DNA from: Catonia carolina
Lineage: Eukaryota > Arthropoda > Insecta > Hemiptera > Achilidae
Reading direction: 5' to 3'
NCBI GenBank assembly: GCA_035578175.1
Contig: JAQMRL010000007.1
Coordinates: 44,893,391-44,957,390, forward strand
DNA length: 64,000 bases
Positions within the stretch are counted from its first letter, which is position 1; every line of letters begins with the position of its first letter. Below the pieces are notes generated by a model, which saw nothing but the letters and a program-made list of their open reading frames with translations, was not told the origin of the DNA and did no database searches. Below are positions 63,701 to 64,000 of the stretch, in pieces. The translations under genes and the position numbers were made by a program.

Positions 63701-63914
63701 TGTCATCCTAAACGGATCACGTTGAAAGTGATGTAAAACAATGCTTCAAAATACATGGTCTATTAAATTTTCTGTTTGTGCTCATATGTTGTGTGCGTTT
63801 ATTCATGTTTGCTGTGTCATTGATAATAGGTTGTCAGCGAAATGGCATCAGCTGCTGGGCTTCCGTGTAAAGTTGATCCTACTTTAGCCGCTGCTCTTCG
63901 AAATCAAAAAAATG
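22585..63914 (+). CDS. Hem: Hem / NCKAP1 homologue (WAVE complex subunit), 20 exons, 3' end off window
   Basis: Spliced plus-strand gene. Coding exons: 22585-22689, 23716-23820, 25201-25344, 29861-30003, 30152-30313, 35815-35930, 38028-38238, 40069-40165, 40591-40753, 45335-45508, 46288-46492, 46586-46718, 47223-47342, 48465-48601, 51800-52047, 55459-55561, 57683-57911, 59760-59853, 60321-60475, 63830-63914. They join in one frame for 2,929 nt (about 976 codons); NCKAP1/Hem proteins are usually about 1,120 residues, so roughly 150 C-terminal residues are missing at the right edge. The start [15 protein letters not shown] and motifs such as [18 protein letters not shown] and LSVKQ are diagnostic of the family. 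Hem is an all-helical scaffold that binds Sra-1/CYFIP, Abi, HSPC300 and SCAR and relays Rac signals to Arp2/3 at the membrane. The ATG sits in a good context (gaaaATGGCT). All junctions are GT-AG. Confidence is high. Confidence 0.93.
23716..23820 (+). CDS. Hem: Hem coding exon 2
   Basis: Residues 36-70 ([28 protein letters not shown]). Acceptor TTTCAG, donor GTAAGT, phase 0. One of the most conserved N-terminal stretches of Hem proteins. Confidence 0.92.
23903..24806 (+). mobile_element. HINE-like repeat family, long copy
   Basis: Begins ACTTTTTCTTGCC, then an imperfect hairpin around CTATATGAATGTATAG. The body has CCCCTGAACCCACAAAAAAC, a TG microsatellite (24042-24058) and AACATCGTACAAACTTGAAA. 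It ends with GGCAAGAGACAGT (inverted to the start), a small hairpin and a T-run. About 900 bp, no coding. It starts 82 bp downstream of Hem exon 2. Confidence 0.75.
25201..25344 (+). CDS. Hem: Hem coding exon 3
   Basis: Residues 71-118 ([19 protein letters not shown]). Acceptor TTTCAG|CTTCAA, donor ATA|GTGAGT, phase 0. Confidence 0.9.
25796..25860. repeat. Short dispersed repeat shared with 10622-10684
   Basis: Same orientation as the copy in the PTIP intron; lies in Hem intron 3. No open frame or terminal structure seen. Confidence 0.45.
26193..26343 (+). mobile_element. tRNA-derived SINE (variant subfamily)
   Basis: AGCCGGCCCATTGGCGTAGT head, GCTTCGATTCGTGGTCAGG in place of the usual box B, then the family body (CATCTGCATTAGCAGAAATTG) and poly-A. 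Target duplication TATTTAGAG at both sides. Head differs from the other copies. Confidence 0.78.
27130..27430 (-). mobile_element. SINE-like repeat family 2
   Basis: Minus-strand copy of the repeat at 47915 and 52158. It contains AACCTCTAGAGGC near its head, ACTCCTTGTTTTACTTTG, CTTCCTCTCTGAG and GACCCTGTGGTGAATGAAGT. Diverged and non-coding. Confidence 0.7.
27729..27886 (-). mobile_element. tRNA-derived SINE, 5'-truncated
   Basis: 39-base poly-T (27729-27767) followed by the SINE body and part of the head up to the box B region (GGATTCGAACCC on the plus strand), then cut off. A 13 bp duplication AATTTTGGTGATG flanks it (27716-27728 and 27887-27899). This is the signature of incomplete target-primed reverse transcription. 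Confidence 0.88.
27929..29227 (-). mobile_element. Full-length Tc1/mariner-superfamily element (decayed)
   Basis: 1,299 bp, TA flanks at 27927-27928 and 29228-29229. TIRs of about 26 bp: left ACGAGTGAGGCAGTGAATCG, right complement CCGGGTGAGGCAATGAATCG, with GGGCGAT inside both. A minus-strand transposase spans it, broken by at least three frameshifts. Lies in Hem intron 3. Confidence 0.88.
28083..29112 (-). pseudogene. IS630/Tc1/mariner-type transposase, frameshifted
   Basis: Starts [20 protein letters not shown] with an N-terminal helix-turn-helix like the DUF4817-type domain ([22 protein letters not shown]). Catalytic motifs: [11 protein letters not shown] (first Asp), [11 protein letters not shown] (second), [18 protein letters not shown] (third). 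Frames change near 28860, 28580 and 28290. The catalytic residues all survive, but no continuous protein can be made. Confidence 0.85.
29230..29860. other. Hem intron 3, 3' end: nothing recognised
   Basis: Slightly GC-richer than surrounding introns; no coding or terminal repeats found. Confidence 0.5.
29861..30003 (+). CDS. Hem: Hem coding exon 4
   Basis: Residues 119-166 ([20 protein letters not shown]). Acceptor TTTGTAG, donor CAG|GTATGT, phase 2. Confidence 0.9.
30152..30313 (+). CDS. Hem: Hem coding exon 5
   Basis: Residues 166-220 ([20 protein letters not shown]). Acceptor TTTCCAG, donor GAG|GTATGA, phase 2. The following intron is about 5.5 kb and filled with repeats. Confidence 0.9.
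30700..30752. repeat. Short dispersed repeat shared with 37005-37065
   Basis: CCAGGAGACTCCAGAAAGGG here and CCAGGAGGCTCCAGAAGGGA at 37010 are followed in both by GATAAAACTGA-like sequence. Possibly a LINE 3' tail piece; otherwise this part of Hem intron 5 (30314-31005) is empty. Confidence 0.4.
31006..31175 (+). mobile_element. tRNA-derived SINE (family 1)
   Basis: GCCGGCCACATTGGCGTAGT head, GGGTTCGAATCCCATTCAGG (box B intact), full body, poly-A tail at 31163-31173. The 11 bp duplication AATACAAATGT flanks it. The best-preserved copy in the window. Confidence 0.88.
31668..32040. mobile_element. Foldback MITE: ~180 bp arms, near-perfect hairpin
   Basis: The left arm (31668-31855) and right arm (31863-32040) are near complements through the whole length: ACTGCGTCAACTT...ACACGTGTTTCGGTGGATCC...TACAAATGACTGAAG with the loop near 31856. 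No coding. A second copy lies at 38640 and a decayed one near 57043. Confidence 0.88.
32551..33168 (+). mobile_element. PIF/Harbinger-like element with MADF fragment
   Basis: Ends GGCTGCTCTCACACCG and complement GGCCGCTCTCACACCG (one mismatch), with TCA duplicated on both sides (32548-32550, 33169-33171), a 3 bp target site as in PIF/Harbinger elements. Subterminal ACTCGAC/GTCGAGT motifs recur. Interior starts a MADF-like frame at 32709. 618 bp; the transposase itself is absent. Confidence 0.75.
32709..32797 (+). pseudogene. MADF (Myb/SANT-like) domain N-terminal fragment
   Basis: [20 protein letters not shown] then YNFNLTEYS, after which AG|GTGAGA resembles a splice donor. MADF-type DNA-binding proteins are the second gene of PIF/Harbinger transposons, which fits the surrounding TIRs. 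Only the first helix region is present. Confidence 0.6.
33172..34389. other. Hem intron 5 middle: nothing recognised
   Basis: AT-rich with small frames only. The neighbouring gaps 31187-31667 and 32041-32550 are equally featureless. Confidence 0.5.
34390..34790. repeat. Three diverged tandem copies of a ~120-160 bp unit
   Basis: GGCCACTTCCAGTTGAAACC at 34413, GGCCACTTTTGGTTGAAACC at 34551 and GGCCACTTCCAGTCAAAACC at 34674 each lead into GGAA-TTCAAAC-CCAA. Copies 1 and 3 also share TTTTTTGTGTTGATTA and CTTGTAGTTTCTGAC. Family unknown. Confidence 0.6.
34855..35575 (+). mobile_element. Non-LTR retrotransposon 3' end fragment
   Basis: Frames around 35000-35460 encode [63 protein letters not shown] and the R-rich stretch before GHILRYPG. 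This is the thumb/C-terminal segment of endonuclease-reverse transcriptase LINEs. Ends with CAGTCGAGAGACTGATGACA and an A-run. 5' truncated with several stops. Confidence 0.82.
35815..35930 (+). CDS. Hem: Hem coding exon 6
   Basis: Residues 220-259 ([14 protein letters not shown]). Acceptor TTTGCAG|G, donor ATCT|GTGAGT, phase 1. Confidence 0.9.
36064..36998 (+). mobile_element. HINE-like repeat family, best long copy
   Basis: Starts ACTTTCTCTTGCC, imperfect hairpin (CTATATGAATATATAG), TG microsatellite at 36199-36219, mid-body AAAATGTAGAGAATTTAAAA, then GGCAAGAGAAAGT (exact complement of the 13 bp start), hairpin GTGTGA-gtgtt-TCACAC and CAGATTTTT. About 935 bp. Sits 133 bp after Hem exon 6. 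Confidence 0.78.
36999..37667. other. Hem intron 6 between two HINE-like copies
   Basis: Only the short repeat at 37005-37065 is noted. Confidence 0.5.
37668..38016 (+). mobile_element. HINE-like repeat family, internally deleted copy
   Basis: Same 5' start and microsatellite (37799-37822), then a jump at about 37972 straight to the 3' terminal block GGCAAGAGAAAGTTGTGTGT. The 3' end CACCAGATTTTT stops 11 bp before the start of Hem exon 7. Confidence 0.78.
38028..38238 (+). CDS. Hem: Hem coding exon 7
   Basis: Residues 259-329 ([39 protein letters not shown]). Acceptor TTTTGCAG lies only 11 bp past the 3' end of a HINE-like repeat. Donor GC|GTGAGT, phase 2. Confidence 0.9.
38640..38930. mobile_element. 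Foldback MITE, second copy
   Basis: Left arm TTTTTAAACTGCGTCACCTT...ACACGTGTTTCGGTGGATCA and right arm its complement (ACACGTGTAAGTTAGAATAA ... GGTGACGCAGTTTAAAAAGA). Shorter than the copy at 31668, with a deletion in the left arm. Confidence 0.85.
39637..39837 (+). mobile_element. HINE-like repeat family, 3' fragment
   Basis: Only the terminal ~200 bp: AGCCAAACTGAGGTTGATTT, CTTTCACTCATGATTAAAAT, GGCAAGAGAAAGTCGTGTGA, hairpin and T-run. Lies 231 bp before Hem exon 8. Confidence 0.72.
40069..40165 (+). CDS. Hem: Hem coding exon 8
   Basis: Residues 329-361 (RREERHR-type basic start, [17 protein letters not shown]). Acceptor TTTTCTAG, donor AAG|GTAAGT, phase 0. At 97 bp, one of the shorter exons. 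Confidence 0.9.
40591..40753 (+). CDS. Hem: Hem coding exon 9
   Basis: Residues 362-416 ([32 protein letters not shown]). Acceptor TGTTTAG, donor GAG|GTAAGT, phase 1. Confidence 0.9.
40754..42335. other. Hem intron 9, first part
   Basis: Contains the decayed SINE at 41040. 41340-41640 is relatively GC-rich (CACTCACGTCTATGGATGGA) but unassigned. Hem introns 7-8 (38931-40590 outside listed items) are likewise unassigned. Confidence 0.45.
41040..41180 (+). mobile_element. Decayed SINE related to the 26193 copy
   Basis: CGTGGTACTGTGGATGGTTT, GAGTTCAATCCCTGTCAGGT, TCATTCATTATTATCTACC and an A-rich end match the variant SINE in order but with many differences. Weak. Confidence 0.45.
42336..43261 (-). 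mobile_element. Tc1/mariner-superfamily element, decayed
   Basis: TIRs of about 34 bp: GCGGGTGATTTTAAATGAAT at left, complement CCGGGTGATTATAAATGAAT at right, both continuing ATCCCAATTTTGAA; TA flanks at 42334-42335 and 43262-43263. A minus-strand frame from 43084 ([32 protein letters not shown]) is the N-terminal HTH of the transposase; downstream frames are broken and the catalytic part is largely lost. 926 bp. Confidence 0.85.
43264..45334. other. Hem intron 9, second part
   Basis: Only the tandem duplication at 44318-44532 is evident. The rest is AT-rich with no supported frames. Confidence 0.5.
44318..44532. repeat. Imperfect tandem duplication, ~90 bp units
   Basis: GAAACCTTTACCAGATAGAA ... 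AGCCGACAGGAAAACTGAC ... ACTACTTGCCACAGTTC (44346-44432) repeats as GAAATTTTTACCAGGTAGAA ... AGCTGACAGGAAAACTGATA ... ACTACCTACTACAGTTC (44440-44532), with a partial third unit upstream. Confidence 0.65.
45335..45508 (+). CDS. Hem: Hem coding exon 10
   Basis: Residues 416-474 ([33 protein letters not shown]), the clearest family signature. Acceptor TTACAG, donor CAAG|GTAAAT, phase 1. Confidence 0.92.
45680..45915 (-). mobile_element. Non-LTR retrotransposon C-terminal fragment
   Basis: Minus-strand frame reads [20 protein letters not shown] and [20 protein letters not shown], the basic/Trp-rich end of LINE reverse-transcriptase proteins. Stops at both ends. Lies between Hem exons 10 and 11. 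Confidence 0.7.
46288..46492 (+). CDS. Hem: Hem coding exon 11
   Basis: Residues 474-542 ([28 protein letters not shown]). Acceptor TTTTTAG, donor TTTG|GTAAGT, phase 2. Confidence 0.9.
46586..46718 (+). CDS. Hem: Hem coding exon 12
   Basis: Residues 542-586 ([29 protein letters not shown]). Acceptor TTTTAG, donor GAG|GTGAGT, phase 0. The preceding intron is only 93 bp, the shortest in the gene. Confidence 0.9.
47223..47342 (+). CDS. Hem: Hem coding exon 13
   Basis: Residues 587-626 ([20 protein letters not shown]). Acceptor TCTCCCAG, donor AAG|GTGAGA, phase 0. Confidence 0.9.
47465..48420. repeat. GC-rich hairpin array in Hem intron 13
   Basis: An unusually GC-rich block in an AT-rich intron. 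Between 47740 and 48320 at least five units of the form CTGCTCC-loop-GGAGGCAGCGG or CTGCTCCTAA-loop-TTAGGCAGCGG can each fold back. Longer units (GGTGCTCGCTGCGTCGGCGA / GGTGTTCGCTGCGTCGACGA) repeat in tandem. A SINE (47915-48238) interrupts it. TGGCGAC at 48403 resembles a Gypsy primer-binding site, so a solo LTR is one possible origin. Confidence 0.55.
47915..48238 (+). mobile_element. SINE-like repeat family 2, full copy with 12 bp target duplication
   Basis: Starts GTTGTTGTTTAGGTCAACAG, then AGGCTGGTTTGAACCTCTAG (box-B-like GGTTTGAACC), ACGAGGAGTAAGGTGGTTTA, CTTATCAGCATGCCAGGCCC, and ends GTGATAAGAAACAGAAC. Flanked by TCCTAATCATTT on both sides (47903-47914, 48239-48250), splitting one hairpin unit of the GC-rich array. 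Confidence 0.82.
48465..48601 (+). CDS. Hem: Hem coding exon 14
   Basis: Residues 627-672 ([20 protein letters not shown], then a basic Lys-rich stretch). Acceptor TTTCCAG, donor CAC|GTAAGT, phase 2. The intron before it holds the GC-rich hairpin array. Confidence 0.9.
49130..49390 (-). pseudogene. Possible retrotransposon ORF1-like fragment
   Basis: The minus-strand frame 49197-49385 ([37 protein letters not shown]) is hydrophilic and helix-prone and lies in the same orientation as the reverse-transcriptase remnant at 49900-50170. The link is inference only; no known motif is present. Confidence 0.3.
49900..50170 (-). mobile_element. Non-LTR reverse transcriptase fragment
   Basis: Minus-strand frames give [26 protein letters not shown] and [16 protein letters not shown], matching the ordered RT motifs (SKAFDxVDH, WxxSYLxxR, VPQGSxLGP) of jockey/CR1-type LINEs. 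Several frameshifts; the conserved Asp of SKAFD is replaced by Asn. Confidence 0.78.
50880..51558. mobile_element. Weak candidate piggyBac-like TTAA element
   Basis: Bounded by TTAA (50876-50879, 51559-51562) with CCC at both inner ends, but the rest of the termini (CTTGCTAACTGGG versus CGACGAGAACGG) match poorly. Low confidence. Confidence 0.25.
51800..52047 (+). CDS. Hem: Hem coding exon 15
   Basis: Residues 672-755 ([40 protein letters not shown]). Longest exon here, 248 bp. Acceptor TGTCCAG, donor TATG|GTAATT, phase 1. Confidence 0.9.
52158..52365 (+). mobile_element. SINE-like repeat family 2, 3'-truncated copy
   Basis: TTGTTGTTTAAGTCATCAGC, AGGCTTGTTTGAACCTGTAG, TCGAGGAGTGAGGTGGTTTA, TATCAGCATGCCGGGCCCTC, GGGTCTGGCTGTATAATGAA. 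It lies about 110 bp after Hem exon 15. Open frames on either strand here are chance translations of the repeat. Confidence 0.8.
52417..53753 (-). mobile_element. Near-intact mariner element
   Basis: 1,337 bp. TIRs CGAGGGCTGTTCAGAAAGTA at left and the complement CGAGGGCGGTTCAGAAAGTA at right (one mismatch), then AGTTTCTTTG on both; TA flanks at 52415-52416 and 53754-53755. A single minus-strand transposase gene is broken only once. Inserted about 370 bp after Hem exon 15, antisense to Hem. Confidence 0.94.
52516..53590 (-). pseudogene. mariner transposase with a single homopolymer frameshift
   Basis: Starts [21 protein letters not shown]-terminal paired HTH ([20 protein letters not shown]), then [11 protein letters not shown] (first Asp), LLHDNVQPH (second), [20 protein letters not shown] (third), ending NNFGNYVEK. 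The frame shifts at a run of seven A (plus-strand T7 near 52951-52957) after VFWDKK; one base fewer would restore agreement with family spacing. Length is near 350 residues as in mariner transposases. Confidence 0.9.
53756..54659. other. Hem intron 15 segment: nothing recognised
   Basis: Very AT-rich, no terminal repeats seen. 54853-55458 is similar. Confidence 0.55.
54670..54842 (-). mobile_element. tRNA-derived SINE (family 1)
   Basis: Minus-strand copy with T-rich start (poly-A complement), GCTGCTAATGCAGACGGTGA body and GTATTCGAATCC (box B). The first ~20 bp of the head are replaced by AGGGAGGTGAGCT. Target duplication GTACTACTTT at 54660-54669 and 54843-54852. Confidence 0.8.
55459..55561 (+). 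CDS. Hem: Hem coding exon 16
   Basis: Residues 755-789 ([20 protein letters not shown]). Acceptor ATTTCAG, donor AATG|GTAAGA, phase 2. Confidence 0.9.
55584..55657. repeat. 37 bp tandem duplication
   Basis: TTAGTTTTTAAAGATAAACA-ACCCTTCTGTGCCGGGA occurs twice head to tail with one difference, 22 bp after Hem exon 16. Confidence 0.85.
55658..57042. other. Hem intron 16 segment: nothing recognised
   Basis: No supported gene. 56340-56800 is slightly richer in CpG but lacks structure I can name. Confidence 0.5.
57043..57445. mobile_element. Decayed foldback MITE copy
   Basis: GTGCATCCACCATCACAGTG, ATTGAAACTGACAC and, 300 bp later, ACAAGTGACTGAAGAGATTA resemble the arm segments of the foldback at 31668. 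Heavily diverged; the hairpin is no longer obvious. Confidence 0.4.
57683..57911 (+). CDS. Hem: Hem coding exon 17
   Basis: Residues 789-865 ([40 protein letters not shown]). Acceptor TTTATAG, donor AAG|GTAAAA, phase 0. Confidence 0.9.
58197..59102 (+). mobile_element. mariner-like element, central deletion
   Basis: 906 bp with TIRs CGAGGGCTGTTCAAAAAGTA and complement TGAGGGCTGTTCATAAAGTA, TA flanks at 58195-58196 and 59103-59104. The plus strand has an N-terminal HTH remnant ([35 protein letters not shown]) and the C-terminal third; the segment with the first catalytic Asp is gone. Lies between Hem exons 17 and 18. Confidence 0.87.
58690..59031 (+). pseudogene. mariner transposase C-terminal fragment
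   Basis: [20 protein letters not shown] holds the second catalytic Asp. In [20 protein letters not shown] the third is retained, while the usual SPD is SHD. Ends [20 protein letters not shown] and a stop, typical for this mariner group. Confidence 0.82.
59760..59853 (+). CDS. Hem: Hem coding exon 18
   Basis: Residues 866-897 ([20 protein letters not shown]). Acceptor TTCATAG, donor AAC|GTAAGT, phase 1. Confidence 0.9.
60321..60475 (+). CDS. Hem: Hem coding exon 19
   Basis: Residues 897-948 ([32 protein letters not shown]). Acceptor TTTTCAG, donor ATG|GTAATG, phase 0. Confidence 0.9.
60476..61317. other. Hem intron 19, first part: nothing recognised
   Basis: No terminal repeats or credible frames. 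The last part of this intron (62919-63829) is also empty, as is the 59105-59759 stretch of intron 17. Confidence 0.5.
61322..61946. mobile_element. piggyBac-like non-autonomous element
   Basis: Flanked by TTAA (61318-61321, 61947-61950); ends CCCCTTGCCAG and complement CCCCTTACCGG. The subterminal motif GACGGAATATTACATCG occurs twice at the left. 625 bp, no coding. Confidence 0.7.
62335..62914. mobile_element. piggyBac-like non-autonomous element with perfect 13 bp TIR
   Basis: Flanked by TTAA (62331-62334, 62915-62918); ends CCCTTTCCACTCG and exact complement CGAGTGGAAAGGG. 580 bp with no long frame. TTAA target and a CCCTTT 13-mer are hallmarks of piggyBac elements. Confidence 0.82.
63830..63914 (+). 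CDS. Hem: Hem coding exon 20 (last in window)
   Basis: Residues 949-977 ([20 protein letters not shown]). Acceptor GATAATAG, donor AATG|GTAATT, phase 1. The preceding intron is about 3.35 kb and contains two piggyBac-like elements. Confidence 0.88.
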
Positions 63915-64000
63915 GTAATTATAAAGAACCAAATATTACTTTTATCGTGATCTTGTCTATTCAGGTATTACAGATGGGTACAATATTCACTTGAATACTA

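Overview
This is an intron-rich, AT-rich eukaryotic nuclear window, almost certainly from an insect. Two conserved animal genes lie head to head, and their introns are packed with transposon relics. Several repeat types (mariner, tRNA-headed SINEs, short elements with an internal CA/TG microsatellite) suggest a hemipteran-like insect, but that assignment is only an inference. No prokaryotic features, CRISPR arrays or rRNA genes are present.

Left third, minus strand (946-21856): the 5' nine coding exons of PTIP (PAXIP1 homologue). Exons 1-4 encode two N-terminal BRCT domains. Exons 5-9 encode a low-complexity, glutamine-rich linker. All nine exons join in one frame (561 codons), but the C-terminal BRCT repeats lie beyond the left edge. 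Exon 8 appears to end at a GC-type splice donor.

Middle (21857-22584): a 728 bp interval separates the two start codons and must hold the 5' UTRs and promoters of both genes.

Right two thirds, plus strand (22585-63914): twenty exons of Hem (NCKAP1 homologue), a scaffold subunit of the WAVE/SCAR actin-nucleation complex. The exons join in one frame and give about 976 codons of a protein usually about 1,120 residues long. The last ~150 codons lie past the right edge.

Intronic mobile DNA: mariner elements with intact terminal inverted repeats (TIRs) and TA target duplications (5263-6080, 8031-9371, 52417-53753, 58197-59102); another Tc1/mariner lineage (11150-11811, 27929-29227, 42336-43261); pogo/Tigger-like elements (2749-3583, 19331-20372); a PIF/Harbinger-like element with a MADF fragment (32551-33168); piggyBac-like TTAA elements (61322-61946, 62335-62914); foldback MITEs; a Helentron/HINE-like family (five copies); two SINE families; and non-LTR retrotransposon fragments. 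All recognised transposase genes are broken.

The two host genes have no known direct functional link: PTIP acts in chromatin (H3K4 methylation, DNA damage) and Hem in the actin cytoskeleton. Their pairing looks like a shared promoter arrangement, not a pathway. I found no convincing undescribed biological system. The most interesting observations are the GC-AG intron that could switch PTIP between long and truncated forms, the HINE-like family with one copy abutting a Hem splice acceptor, and a GC-rich hairpin array in a Hem intron.
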